DNA of 53,481 bases, taken from Cytophagales bacterium (GTDB lineage: Bacteria; Bacteroidota; Bacteroidia; Cytophagales; Cyclobacteriaceae). A program made the position numbers and the translations under genes. The stretch is from contig JAKSDO010000051.1 in assembly GCA_022360055.1 (NCBI GenBank), forward strand, positions 1 through 53,481, read 5' to 3'. Below are positions 26,636 through 35,471 of the stretch, piece by piece (positions within the stretch are counted from its first letter, which is position 1; each line of letters begins with the position of its first letter). The notes beneath the pieces are model-generated. The model was not told the origin of the DNA, searched no databases, and saw nothing but the letters and a program-made list of their open reading frames with translations.

Positions 26636-29620
26636 TTATACCGCGCGGGGGTCTGTAATTCCTGCCCTGGAATGTTCTTCGGGAAATTTATGCACCATAG
26701 CTTCTTTCTTCATGGAGCTGATCTCGATCATCGGATAACCAAAATCCTCTACGACCTTACCTCTGAGGCGATAAAATCCTTTCCCCCGAAACGGGTACTT
26801 CTTTGACATGTCCGGAAAATGCGTGGTATCAAATACCATTCCCTCGCCATCGAGAAATGTTCCGAAGTGCATGAGTTTGTGATCCTTGGTACGCGTATTC
26901 TTGGTCGTGACCAGGTAGCCTACGATCTCGACTTGTTTGTTGAGCCTTTCTTTCAACTGCGCGGCTTTCACATTTCCAAAATTGCCGTTTTCTAATAAGG
27001 AAAAGGGATCGCACAATGGAAATCCAAGCAATTCCAGTTCGTCAAAAGCATCTTCATATTTTCGCTTTTCCAGATTAGGAACACGATAACCGGCGGGCGC
27101 TTCAAAAATGGTCATGGAGTGGCGGGTCTCCCTTTTTTCACCGAACAGCAACCTGGCTTCCCAAAGCAGCGTTCGCTTTGATTTTCCGGTAAAACGGAAT
27201 GCCCCGATGCGAATGAGAATATTGATTTGCTCCAATCCCAAAGGAATACGGTGGATGAAATTTTCCATGCTTTGAAAAGGCCCGTTGAGATCCCGTTCGA
27301 TCGGAATACCTTTCCCGATTTTCTGTTCGAGGCTCTTTAAGTGGATAAACCCCACGTATATATCCTTACCAATAATCCTGGTCAGGTAGTTGCTGGTATT
27401 TGCGCAGGGCGATTCAATATTGGCGCCGGACATTCGGGCTTCGTGGAAATAAAACTCGGTGTGGTAAAACCCTCCAAAATTGTTGATCACCCCCACCATA
27501 AACTCCAGGGGATGATAGGCTTTCAGATACAGGCTCTGGTAGCTCTCCACCGCGTAGCAGGCCGAATGTGCCTTTGAGAATGAATACCCTGAAAAGCTCT
27601 CGATCTGACGCCACACTTCGTTGTAGACGGATTCGGAATAGTTCTGGTGTTTACACTGATCGAAGAATTTTTGCTCCACGCGTTTAAATTCCTTTCGCGA
27701 CCTGAATTTCCCGGACATCCCGCGCCGCAAAATATCGGCCTCCGCCAGGGTGAGCCCGGCAAAATGGTGTGCGACCTTGATCACATCCTCCTGGTACACC
27801 ATCAGGCCGTAGGTTTCCTTCATGAGCTCACCCATCATCGAATGAAGATACTTAAAGCCATTTGGGTTGTGGTGCCGGTAGATGTACTCCCGCATCATGC
27901 CGGAGCGCGCCACACCGGGGCGGATGATCGAGCTTGCCGCCACCAGCGTGATATAATCGCGACATTCAAGCTTGCCCAACAGCATGCGCATGGCGGGTGA
28001 TTCTATGTAGAAACACCCCATGCACTTGCCTTGCATAAGCAGTTGATTAACAAACGGGTCCTGCTTGAACTTAGCTGTTTGAGTGATGTCAATTTTTATA
28101 CCTTTGGTTTGCTCAATTATTTCCACGGCATCTTTGATGTGCCCCAACCCCCGCTGGCTGAGGATATCGTATTTATGAAGACCGATATCTTCAGCGCCGT
28201 ACATATCGAAATGTGTGACCGGATACCCTTTCGGAGGAATGGTCGTGGCGGTATAGGCATATATCGGCTCCTCGGAAATTAAAATCCCTCCGGCATGGAT
28301 CGAAAGATTTCTGGGGATATCGCGCAGATGACCGGCATAGCGAAAGATCAATCTGGTGATCTCATCCTTGTTTCGCATCTCAGAGGGATGGTCGACGATT
28401 TTGTCGATCTCGTTCTTTGGAAGTCCGAATACCTTTCCCAGCTCCCGGATGATCGACTTGCCCTGAAAGGTCGTATGCGTAGCCAGCAACGCCGTGTGCT
28501 CGGTCGAATACTTTTCGATGATATGGTTTATGACGTCGTCCCGGTCCTTCCATGAAAAATCGATATCAAAATCAGGCGGCGAACTGCGGTGCGGATTCAA
28601 AAAACGCTCAAAATACAGATCAAGTTCTATGGGATCTACCTCCGTAATACCCAGGCAATATGCCACCATGCTGTTGGCCCCGCTGCCCCGGCCAACATGC
28701 GCAAAGTTTTTTCGCTTTGCATATTCAACAACATCGTGCGAGATCAAAAAATAAGCCTCAAATCGCTGGTTCGCAATCACTTCCAATTCCTTGAGCAAAC
28801 GTTGCATGACATGATTGCGGTCAGTTTTGTAGCGTTGGCGGAATCCTTCCAAAGCGAGCGAACGAAGTATGGCATGATCCTTTTCGTGGCTTTCCGTAAA
28901 GAGCTTCTTGTTTTTCGGAACACCGAACTCAAAGCTGATCTCACAGTTTTCCAGCAGATCCCTGGTGTTGGATATGATCTGCGGATATTGCCGGTAACGC
29001 GCAAACAATTCCGCCTCGGGCATCATGACCTCATCAGGGGCCGCTTCCAGCCTCTTATCCAGTTTGCTCAGGACAATGTTCTGATCAATGGCCCGCATAA
29101 GCCTGTGGATGTTGAAACCAATTTTATTCTTGAATGAGACCGGATGCAGCATGACCAGCTTGTGCTGATAGTTATGACAATTTGACCTGGAAACGCGGTT
29201 TATCTCATGGATTTTAATACCGATATACTCATTTTCCCGCAATTCGGCCGGATCAATTTTCCCAAAAGGGTAAACAATATAAACATGATCGAATTCCGGG
29301 GCCCTTGAAAGCAGCGGCAAATCCTCCGTATTATGCCGGGATAAATATCGATTGAGCGCTGCAAAACCCCGGTTATTTGCCGCAATTCCAATGTACAGCA
29401 ACTCAGCGCCCTCCCGGAATTCAATGCCCAAAGCAATTTGAAGATCGTAGTCTCCCCGATTCTCATTACAAATGCGAAGCAGCTCGATATAAGCCGAGGT
29501 ATTGTTGATATCCGTGAGCACCATCTTCTTTACACGGTGCCTTTGGGCTTCATCAAATAATTCCTGCGGACTCAATGTCCCGTAGAGAAAACTGAAGTAT
29601 GAGTGACAATTGATGTACAT
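26636..29620 (-). CDS. dnaE2: DnaE2/ImuC-type error-prone DNA polymerase III alpha subunit
   Basis: 994 residues from ATG 29620 (MYINCHSYFSFLYGTLSPQE); two codons just upstream (29626 and a TTG at 29629) are also possible starts, but family members begin MYxNCHSYxS. It has an N-terminal PHP domain, the polymerase III alpha core with PDFDIDF near residue 350 providing catalytic aspartates, a helix-hairpin region and a C-terminal OB fold (VEIVGYLVTTKNTRTKD). Replicative DnaE is ~1150 or longer, so this is the short, second-copy type that does translesion synthesis, normally with ImuA and ImuB. Neither partner is nearby here. A 38-nt palindrome lies 17 bases before the start and is a likely operator. 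Confidence 0.85.
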   Translation of the reverse strand: MYINCHSYFSFLYGTLSPQELFDEAQRHRVKKMVLTDINNTSAYIELLRICNENRGDYDLQIALGIEFREGAELLYIGIAANNRGFAALNRYLSRHNTEDLPLLSRAPEFDHVYIVYPFGKIDPAELRENEYIGIKIHEINRVSRSNCHNYQHKLVMLHPVSFKNKIGFNIHRLMRAIDQNIVLSKLDKRLEAAPDEVMMPEAELFARYRQYPQIISNTRDLLENCEISFEFGVPKNKKLFTESHEKDHAILRSLALEGFRQRYKTDRNHVMQRLLKELEVIANQRFEAYFLISHDVVEYAKRKNFAHVGRGSGANSMVAYCLGITEVDPIELDLYFERFLNPHRSSPPDFDIDFSWKDRDDVINHIIEKYSTEHTALLATHTTFQGKSIIRELGKVFGLPKNEIDKIVDHPSEMRNKDEITRLIFRYAGHLRDIPRNLSIHAGGILISEEPIYAYTATTIPPKGYPVTHFDMYGAEDIGLHKYDILSQRGLGHIKDAVEIIEQTKGIKIDITQTAKFKQDPFVNQLLMQGKCMGCFYIESPAMRMLLGKLECRDYITLVAASSIIRPGVARSGMMREYIYRHHNPNGFKYLHSMMGELMKETYGLMVYQEDVIKVAHHFAGLTLAEADILRRGMSGKFRSRKEFKRVEQKFFDQCKHQNYSESVYNEVWRQIESFSGYSFSKAHSACYAVESYQSLYLKAYHPLEFMVGVINNFGGFYHTEFYFHEARMSGANIESPCANTSNYLTRIIGKDIYVGFIHLKSLEQKIGKGIPIERDLNGPFQSMENFIHRIPLGLEQINILIRIGAFRFTGKSKRTLLWEARLLFGEKRETRHSMTIFEAPAGYRVPNLEKRKYEDAFDELELLGFPLCDPFSLLENGNFGNVKAAQLKERLNKQVEIVGYLVTTKNTRTKDHKLMHFGTFLDGEGMVFDTTHFPDMSKKYPFRGKGFYRLRGKVVEDFGYPMIEISSMKKEAMVHKFPEEHSRAGITDPRAV

Positions 29621-29636
29621 TGCCATCAAAATTAGT

Positions 29637-29674
29637 AAAAACTAAAATATTTAGCACTAAATATTTTAGTTTTT
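29637..29674. promoter_or_regulatory. 38-nt perfect palindrome in front of dnaE2 (candidate damage-response operator)
   Basis: AAAAACTAAAATATTTAG (29637-29654), then CA, then CTAAATATTTTAGTTTTT (29657-29674): arms of 18 bp with no mismatch. It starts 17 bases upstream of the dnaE2 ATG. No plus-strand gene ends before it, so it is not a terminator for one, and a minus-strand terminator would block dnaE2. An operator for a dimeric repressor is the most economical reading. It is also 108 bases upstream of the divergent sialidase-like gene. Confidence 0.6.
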
Positions 29675-29781
29675 TTTGTGCTGTATTCATCTGAAACGGC
29701 AATGGCAAAAATTCTTAGAACCCATATCATCAAATTCATATTTAATTATTAGTTTGCCTCAAAATCAATTAACACGGATTT

Positions 29782-30837
29782 ATGACGAATCAAGCGAGCA
29801 TATTATTGCGACTTTTTGCACTTGGATCATTCACAATTGCTTCCATCCTCACCCAGGCTCAGAAAAAGGAAGAAATAACCGAAATAAAAAGGATCTGGGA
29901 TCGGGGCAAACACAACGCCTTTACCGATATCATTTTTTTTAAGCAAAACCTCTATGTCGTGTTCCGCGAAGGCGATGGGCATATTCCGAATGAGGATAAC
30001 TCCGGAAACGGAAAAATAAGGGTCCTGCGGTCTGCGGATGGCGAATTTTGGGAATCGGCCGGGATCATCGAATTGAGGGGTATTGATCTTCGGGATCCGA
30101 AGATTTCGGTTACGCCAAAAAACAAAATGATGATCATTATGGGAGGATCGAAATATGATCGCGGCGAATTGCAAGACCTTTCCACGTATGTTTCCATGTC
30201 GGATCCCTCCGGCAAGAAATTTACAGAACCGGAACCAATTATCCTGGACGAAAAAATAAAACCGGGTCTAAACTGGTTGTGGCGGGTTACCTGGAAAGAC
30301 AAGACCGGTTATGGGGTGGTCTATCAATCGCGCGTGGATGGGATAAAAGGCAAAAGTAAGGCTTTCCTGGTTCGAACCGACAAAGGGTATGCGTATGAAT
30401 TGATCAGGGAGCTGGAAATTGACGGAGATCCCAACGAGGCCACCGTACGTTTCTTAAGCCGGGGCGAAATGATGATCCTGGCGCGCAGGGGCGGCGAAGA
30501 TAAAAAAGGCATGATCGGCACAAGCATGCCACCTTACACGGACTGGACGTGGGAAAAACTGAATTTTGAACTCGGCGGCCCAAATTTTGAGGTTATTCCG
30601 ATCAATAAAATATTGATCGCCACAAGGTTGCGGGATGATGAAGGACCTTATACCGGGTTGTTGCTTGGGAAAAAAGGAGAAACGTTTAAGGAAGTTTTGC
30701 GGCTGCCCAGCGGAGGAGATACGAGCTATGCCGGTATGTTTTCGATTGGCGGGTATGTATGGATGAGTTATTATTCCAGCCACGAAGGCAAGGCATCGAT
30801 CTATTACGCCCGCATTCCTTATAAAGACTTGAATTAG
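29782..30837 (+). CDS. Exported sialidase-fold (beta-propeller) protein
   Basis: 351 residues. A signal peptide runs to about residue 26 (FALGSFTIASILTQAQKK). The mature part has repeated short beta blades with aromatic patterns: IIFFKQNLYVVFREGDGHIP, IRVLRSADGEFWESAG, VSMSDPSGKKF and LARRGGEDKKG. This resembles the sialidase/BNR superfamily, and an Arg-containing FREGD plus RDPKIS are compatible with it. I cannot verify the arginine triad or the Tyr/Glu pair of true sialidases, so the substrate is open; glycoside or hydrolase accessory roles are possible. It ends 20 bp before repeat copy B. Confidence 0.6.
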   Translation: MTNQASILLRLFALGSFTIASILTQAQKKEEITEIKRIWDRGKHNAFTDIIFFKQNLYVVFREGDGHIPNEDNSGNGKIRVLRSADGEFWESAGIIELRGIDLRDPKISVTPKNKMMIIMGGSKYDRGELQDLSTYVSMSDPSGKKFTEPEPIILDEKIKPGLNWLWRVTWKDKTGYGVVYQSRVDGIKGKSKAFLVRTDKGYAYELIRELEIDGDPNEATVRFLSRGEMMILARRGGEDKKGMIGTSMPPYTDWTWEKLNFELGGPNFEVIPINKILIATRLRDDEGPYTGLLLGKKGETFKEVLRLPSGGDTSYAGMFSIGGYVWMSYYSSHEGKASIYYARIPYKDLN

Positions 30838-30857
30838 ATTTGACCGATTTTGACAAA

Positions 30858-30946
30858 AACCGGTAGGACCGGAGCAAATTTAAGACACGCACGAGCATAC
30901 TATATCTCTCTGTGCGACAGCAAACAAAAAAATATAAACGGATGAA
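30858..30946 (+). repeat. Dispersed 91-nt element, copy B
   Basis: An 89-nt copy that begins AACCGGTAGGACCGG and ends AAATATAAACGGATGAA. It is the most diverged of the four in its middle, with small indels in the 3' arm of the second hairpin. The ATG in its final motif (30942-30944) is the likely start of the oxidoreductase gene that follows. Confidence 0.88.
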
Positions 30947-31931
30947 AATATCTGGAAAGGTTCGGTGGGGAATTATCGGGTGCGGCGATGTGACCGAAGT
31001 AAAAAGTGGCCCGGCATTTCGGAACGTTGAAAATTCCGAATTGGTAGCGGTTATGCGAAGAAACGGCGAAAAGGCGGCCGACTATGCCCGTAGACACAAG
31101 GTCCCGAAATGGTACGATGATGCGGACAAGCTTATTCACGATCCTGACGTAAATGCAATATATGTTGCCACTCCTCCCAGTTCGCATGCAGCATATGCCA
31201 TAAAGTCCATGCGAGCCGGAAAACCTGTTTATGTGGAAAAGCCCATGGCGATGAATGCCGCCGAATGCCAGGCGATGGTAGACGTGAGCGAGCAAACAGG
31301 CGTGCCGCTGTTTGTGGCTTATTATCGCAGGGCACTGCCCATGTTTGTGAAACTTAAAGGTTTGATAGACATGAATGCCATCGGAGATGTAAAAATGATA
31401 AATTTAATTCTTCATTGGCCGGCTAAACCCGAGGAACTGGAGGGTTCGGTGGGATGGCGCGTTGACCCCCGTATTTCCGGTGGCGGTCATTTTCACGATC
31501 TGGCGGCGCATCAATTGGATTATCTGGAATACATTTTCGGACCGATCAAAGCAGCCAAAGGTTTGGCCGCAAATCAGGCCGGATTATACGAGGTCGAAGA
31601 TGCCGTAACTGCAACATTTCAATTTGAGGCCGGCATACTTGGAACCGGTTCCTGGTGTTTTACGGTTCCCGAACGACAAATCAGCGAGGTCACCGAAATC
31701 GTAGGATCAAAGGGCAGAATTTCGTTTTCCTTTTTCAGCAATACGGTGTTGCATATAGAAACCGAGACCATGGTCGAGAATTTTGATGTTCCGAATCCGG
31801 AACATGTACATCAGCCATTGGTAGATCTGGTTGTGAAAGATCTGCGAGGGGAAGGGAGCTGCCCCAGCACCGGGAAGACCGGCATGAGGGCAACAATGCT
31901 CATGGACAACATGGTGGGGAAGCTAAATTGA
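30942..31931 (+). CDS. Gfo/Idh/MocA-family oxidoreductase (cytoplasmic)
   Basis: 329 residues from ATG 30942, which is the conserved ATG of repeat copy B; a GTG start at 30912 would translate part of the repeat and is unlikely. The NAD(P)-binding Rossmann motif VRWGIIGCGDV is at the N-terminus and the conserved catalytic Lys lies in GKPVYVEKPMAMN. A C-terminal beta-sheet domain follows (GGHFHDLAAHQLDY). It has no export signal, unlike the two family members at 46123 and 48545. The substrate is probably a sugar or inositol-like compound, not determinable from sequence. Confidence 0.9.
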   Translation: MKISGKVRWGIIGCGDVTEVKSGPAFRNVENSELVAVMRRNGEKAADYARRHKVPKWYDDADKLIHDPDVNAIYVATPPSSHAAYAIKSMRAGKPVYVEKPMAMNAAECQAMVDVSEQTGVPLFVAYYRRALPMFVKLKGLIDMNAIGDVKMINLILHWPAKPEELEGSVGWRVDPRISGGGHFHDLAAHQLDYLEYIFGPIKAAKGLAANQAGLYEVEDAVTATFQFEAGILGTGSWCFTVPERQISEVTEIVGSKGRISFSFFSNTVLHIETETMVENFDVPNPEHVHQPLVDLVVKDLRGEGSCPSTGKTGMRATMLMDNMVGKLN

Positions 31932-32051
31932 GACCAATGTCGCAGAAAAGGGATCCGGGTTTATCGACCCGATTTATTCACAATAAATTATTTTCAAAAG
32001 AGTAATAGATCTTTAAAAGATTGAAACATAATCAAATAGGCATGGGTAACC

Positions 32052-32148
32052 CCGATCATTACTTTTATTCATTCCTCAAATTTGAGGAACAAAAAAATAC
32101 GTGCTCCCAGGAAAAGGGCCCTTTTTTGAGCGTAAAAGTAATGATCGG
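32052..32148. repeat. Nested inverted-repeat structure (97 nt) before the rhodanese gene
   Basis: CCGATCATTACTTTTA (32052-32067) is repeated exactly in inverse at 32133-32148. Between the arms lie two further perfect palindromes, TTCCTCAAATTTGAGGAA (32072-32089) and AAAAGGGCCCTTTT (32112-32125). A further 4-bp hairpin GCCCTTCGGGC follows at 32148-32158. The whole could fold as one long hairpin with two arms. I see no gene inside and no clear target-site duplication. A MITE-like element and a structured leader of the rhodanese gene (ATG 32206) are both possible. Confidence 0.75.
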
Positions 32149-32205
32149 CCCTTCGGGCGAGAAATTATGAATTTTTCGGGTTAATGTTGCATTAAATTTA
32201 ATTCT

Positions 32206-32517
32206 ATGGGTATTCTATCAATATTTGGAATAAAAAGCAGAGCTCAGCAAGTACAGGAAGCGATGGAAGAAGGGGCGGTGATCGTAGACGTAAGAACTCC
32301 CCAGGAATATAAAGAGGGGCATATTTCCAATTCGCTCAATATTCCGGTGCAGCAGATCGAAGCCCGGATTTCCACGTTAAAGAAAAAAAATAAAACGGTA
32401 ATTGTTTGCTGCAAATCAGGTGGCCGGGCTGCTCGGGCTAAAGCCATTCTTCAAAAAAACGGCGTTAAAGCCATAAACGGAGGCTCCTGGGGAGGGTTGA
32501 ATTATCTGATCCATTAA
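32206..32517 (+). CDS. Single-domain rhodanese-like protein
   Basis: 103 residues, one rhodanese domain: VIVDVRTPQEYKEGHISNSL, then the active-site loop VCCKSGGRAARA, with the catalytic Cys (second of the pair) in a CKSGGRA loop. It transfers sulfur from a donor such as thiosulfate or a persulfide to cyanide or a protein acceptor. The N-terminus MGILSIFG is slightly hydrophobic but not a clear signal. It stands alone, convergent with the methyltransferase-like gene 23 bp away. The preceding 274-bp gap contains a large nested inverted repeat. Confidence 0.9.
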   Translation: MGILSIFGIKSRAQQVQEAMEEGAVIVDVRTPQEYKEGHISNSLNIPVQQIEARISTLKKKNKTVIVCCKSGGRAARAKAILQKNGVKAINGGSWGGLNYLIH

Positions 32518-32540
32518 ATGATGCATAGGGGGCGAAGGAA

Positions 32541-33122
32541 TTATTTGAATTTGGGCACAACCCTCCCGGTCGTCTTCATATACGCTCTGTACTCCTCGCC
32601 AAACCGATCGATCATCATTTGCTCCTCCTTCCCTACCCGGATCAAATAATGGGGGATCATAACCGCGATAAATGAAAAGCCCGCAATCCAATTGTGGAGC
32701 ATAAGCATTTGAGCAATAGCCCACAATAGGTGCGCCGCATACATCGGATGACGAATATACGCATAAATACCACTGGTAACGAGCGTGTGATCCTTTTGAA
32801 TGCCCAATACGGGAGACCAGTTTTTCCCCAGGTGCGCATGCGACAGGTAGAGCAACAGTATGGCGTCCATAAATAACACGACTCCTGCCCAGCCCACCCA
32901 TTGCGGCATTGGATAATCGGCAAAATCAAGTCCGGAACCAAATACGTAAACCAAAGGTATGAGCATCCCAATCCCATCGAATGTCAAAAGAAGAACATCC
33001 CAGGGCGACTTCTTTTCAACTATAAATTCCCGCTTTCTATTCGAGGCCGTAAATACTTTGCGCACCACAAAGGCGAGCATAAAAAGAACGAAATAAACGA
33101 TCTTGAAAACATTGTTGAACAT
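32541..33122 (-). CDS. Isoprenylcysteine/phospholipid methyltransferase-like membrane protein
   Basis: 193 residues with about five membrane helices (about 5-20, 46-64, 76-93, 130-147 and 150-162). The conserved SAM-binding C-terminal pattern is present: LVTSGIYAYIRHPMYAAHLL, then RVGKEEQMMIDRFGEEYRAY, as in ICMT/PEMT-type enzymes (DUF1295/PEMT group). It probably methylates a lipid or small hydrophobic substrate using S-adenosylmethionine at the inner membrane. It begins 11 bp after the pentapeptide-repeat gene on the same strand, suggesting one transcript. Confidence 0.85.
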   Translation of the reverse strand: MFNNVFKIVYFVLFMLAFVVRKVFTASNRKREFIVEKKSPWDVLLLTFDGIGMLIPLVYVFGSGLDFADYPMPQWVGWAGVVLFMDAILLLYLSHAHLGKNWSPVLGIQKDHTLVTSGIYAYIRHPMYAAHLLWAIAQMLMLHNWIAGFSFIAVMIPHYLIRVGKEEQMMIDRFGEEYRAYMKTTGRVVPKFK

Positions 33123-33133
33123 GGAATGAAATC

Positions 33134-33715
33134 TTATTCAATTTCTATTTCAAAAGGTGTTAAAAATGACAGCGCTTCCGGCATGGAAAATTTGGCCTTT
33201 TTCAATTTGTTTTGATGAGGATCGATCGTGTAGCCCGTGGCTTTTCTAAAGTCCGCCTCCGATAGATCGCAGTTTTCAAACAGAGACCCTCTCAGATTGC
33301 AAAACGTAAAATCCGCTCCGGATAGATTGGCTTCATAAAAATCACAATCCTTAAATTCACTGCCGGAAAAACACAATTCATGCATCTTCAATCCGGAAAA
33401 ATTGCACATTTGTAAAACACACTTATCCAGCTTAATGGAAAACAGTAGCTTTTTGCACCTGGAGAAATTCAACCCGACAAGCTTGCATTCCTCAAACAGG
33501 ACTTCTCCCATCTTTGATTCTGTCAGAGAAGTATTGCTCAGATTACAGCGTTCAAAAACACATTCGTTGAAGGCTGCATTCTGAAAACTGCAGCCGATAA
33601 ACTCGCAATCGACAAATGTACATTCCTCAAATACGCTTCCGGACAAATTAACTTCCAAAAGCCGAACCGCTTTAAAAACTTTATCGCCCCATTCTTTTTT
33701 TGACGCAATCTCCAT
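33134..33715 (-). CDS. Pentapeptide-repeat protein (Qnr-like architecture)
   Basis: 193 residues. A run of A(D/N)LxX-type pentapeptides covers ~25-165, for example FEECTFVDCEFIGCSFQNAA and FYEANLSGADFTFCNLRGSL. The C-terminal tail YTIDPHQNKLKKAKFSMPEA resembles the end of Qnr-type proteins, which protect gyrase by imitating DNA with a right-handed beta helix. The length (Qnr is ~218) is somewhat short. Function here is unproven; many such proteins have unknown targets. It is followed by a methyltransferase-like membrane protein gene on the same strand. Confidence 0.8.
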   Translation of the reverse strand: MEIASKKEWGDKVFKAVRLLEVNLSGSVFEECTFVDCEFIGCSFQNAAFNECVFERCNLSNTSLTESKMGEVLFEECKLVGLNFSRCKKLLFSIKLDKCVLQMCNFSGLKMHELCFSGSEFKDCDFYEANLSGADFTFCNLRGSLFENCDLSEADFRKATGYTIDPHQNKLKKAKFSMPEALSFLTPFEIEIE

Positions 33716-33821
33716 ATTCCGGTGTACTCAGGTTACTTTAATGAGATTTTTCCCAATTTAAGATGTTCGATTTTAATATTGCTTATGTTACCATTAAATT
33801 AGCGTATTATTTTTTGCTTCA

Positions 33822-34409
33822 TTGAGTATTCCCCGGCTACATAGCATTCAAAATGGCGATGAGCAGGTCTTTGAGAAACTATTCAGAGATCAATATCCGG
33901 TATTATGTGGCTACGCCAGGAAGTACCTGGACGATATGGATCAGGCGGAGGAAATTGTCCAGGAAATGTTTTTTAATTTCTGGCAAAAAAGAAAAAAACT
34001 CGAGATTAACACGTCGATCGAAGCCTATCTGTTCCGCTCCGTACGGAATGCGTGTCTGAATTACCTGAAACACTTAAAAATCCGGGAGGAGCACAGATTG
34101 ACCGCCAGCCGGGAACCCGGGGAAAGAGCGCCTGAGGTGCACGACCGGATCGTAGCCCTGGAGCTTCAGGAACGCATAGAGCGTGTGATTGAGCAGCTTC
34201 CCACCGAACGGAAAAAGATCTTTAAAATGAGCAGGTACGAGGAATTGAAATATAAAGAAATTGCCGAAAGATTAAATCTTTCCGTAAAAACAGTTGAAGT
34301 ACAAATGAGCAAAGCTTTGAAATATCTGCGGATACATTTATCCGATTACTTGTCGCTCCTGATCATCTTGATTTTGGAGTTATTAATAAATATTCTTGGT
34401 GGGGAGTAA
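33822..34409 (+). CDS. ECF-type RNA polymerase sigma factor
   Basis: 195 residues from a TTG at 33822; no ATG or GTG lies between it and the upstream in-frame stop at 33795. Region 2 is FRDQYPVLCGYARKYLDDMD to EIVQEMFFNFWQKRK and region 4 is LPTERKKIFKMSRYEELKYK with the HTH EIAERLNLSVKTVEVQMSKA. It has an unusual C-terminal hydrophobic tail, YLSLLIILILELLINILGGE, as is common in Bacteroidota ECF sigmas coupled to FecR. The gene is followed by an anti-sigma FecR gene and an STN-domain gene, so it likely forms a surface-signalling cascade. Confidence 0.92.
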   Translation: MSIPRLHSIQNGDEQVFEKLFRDQYPVLCGYARKYLDDMDQAEEIVQEMFFNFWQKRKKLEINTSIEAYLFRSVRNACLNYLKHLKIREEHRLTASREPGERAPEVHDRIVALELQERIERVIEQLPTERKKIFKMSRYEELKYKEIAERLNLSVKTVEVQMSKALKYLRIHLSDYLSLLIILILELLINILGGE

Positions 34410-34451
34410 GGTTAAATGGCTGTTCGATTGTCGATATATAAGAAGTAATAG

Positions 34452-35471
34452 ATGAGTCGCGGAGCGCAACATATTGATGAGGAATTGTTGATTCGGTTTA
34501 TCGTCGGAGAAACCGACGGCCCGGAATCGGATTTGGTCCGGGAATGGATTGATCTTTCCAGGGAGCACAAGCTTCGGTTCGAACAACTGCAAAAAGTATG
34601 GCTAGCGACCAAAAATCCTACCGATGCAATTCCGGCGAATGTGCATGTCGATGCGGCCTGGCGGCATCTAAAGTCCAGGATGGATGCGGCTCCTGAACGT
34701 GAAAATAAACCCGGGAGCGGGGGTCGGTCGCTATCATTCTATATGGTGAGAGTTGCGGCTGCGCTGGTTATGGGCATTTTCATCTATGTTATTTACAAAT
34801 ATCAGGCGCGGCAACCCGATTTCGTTCAACTGGCATCCGGCGAATCGACCATATCCGATACCCCCCTCCCGGATGGGTCCGTAATCTCATTAAATCAAAA
34901 TACCGTCATCGAATATCCCGATCAATTTGCCGAAAGGGAGCGGAGAATCAAAATCACGGGAGAGGCCTTTTTCGATGTAAAACCGGATACTGCGCGCCCA
35001 TTTATCGTTGAAGCCCACAGGGCAACGATTACGGTACTCGGCACTTCATTTAACGTAAAAGCCCTGAAGGAAGATGAGGCCGTGGAAGTCCTGGTCGTAG
35101 AGGGCCTGGTAGAATTAGCAAATCCCGAACGTTCCCGGACGACAAAATTGCACGTAGGGGAAAAAGGCATTTTCATAAAAGAATCCGATGAAGTAAAAAA
35201 AGAGACGGAAATTGATGTCGAATCCTTGTATTGGCTGAACAAAACCCTGCTCTTTAGAGACACAAAGCTCTCCGTAGTATTTGAAACGCTCGAAAACCTC
35301 TATAAGGTACATATCGATGTGGAAAATGAGCAAATACTGAACTGCCGGTTGACGGCTAAATTCAGCAATGAAACAATTGATAATATTATTAATCATATTT
35401 CTACTATTTTCGAACTTGAGATTACAAAAGATGCGAATAACATATTGATGAAAGGAAATGGTTGTCAATAA
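34452..35471 (+). CDS. FecR-family anti-sigma / signal-transducing membrane protein
   Basis: 339 residues. The N-terminal cytoplasmic part (MSRGAQHIDEELLIRFIVGE to ~95) binds the sigma factor. A single membrane helix (about 97-115, VRVAAALVMGIFIYVIYKYQ) is followed by the FecR periplasmic domain (LPDGSVISLNQNTVIEYP, VEAHRATITVLGTSFNVKAL) and a C-terminal DUF4974-type domain (FETLENLYKVHIDVENEQIL). In this family an outer-membrane partner relays its state through FecR to the sigma. The gene overlaps the STN-protein gene by 14 bases. Confidence 0.94.
   Translation: MSRGAQHIDEELLIRFIVGETDGPESDLVREWIDLSREHKLRFEQLQKVWLATKNPTDAIPANVHVDAAWRHLKSRMDAAPERENKPGSGGRSLSFYMVRVAAALVMGIFIYVIYKYQARQPDFVQLASGESTISDTPLPDGSVISLNQNTVIEYPDQFAERERRIKITGEAFFDVKPDTARPFIVEAHRATITVLGTSFNVKALKEDEAVEVLVVEGLVELANPERSRTTKLHVGEKGIFIKESDEVKKETEIDVESLYWLNKTLLFRDTKLSVVFETLENLYKVHIDVENEQILNCRLTAKFSNETIDNIINHISTIFELEITKDANNILMKGNGCQ

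Noticed and set aside
29637-29674. Palindrome before dnaE2 as a terminator
   Set aside because: No plus-strand gene ends upstream of it, and on the minus strand it would block dnaE2 itself.
30912-30941. GTG start of the oxidoreductase at 30912
   Set aside because: It would translate the 3' end of repeat copy B; the ATG at 30942 fits the Rossmann start.
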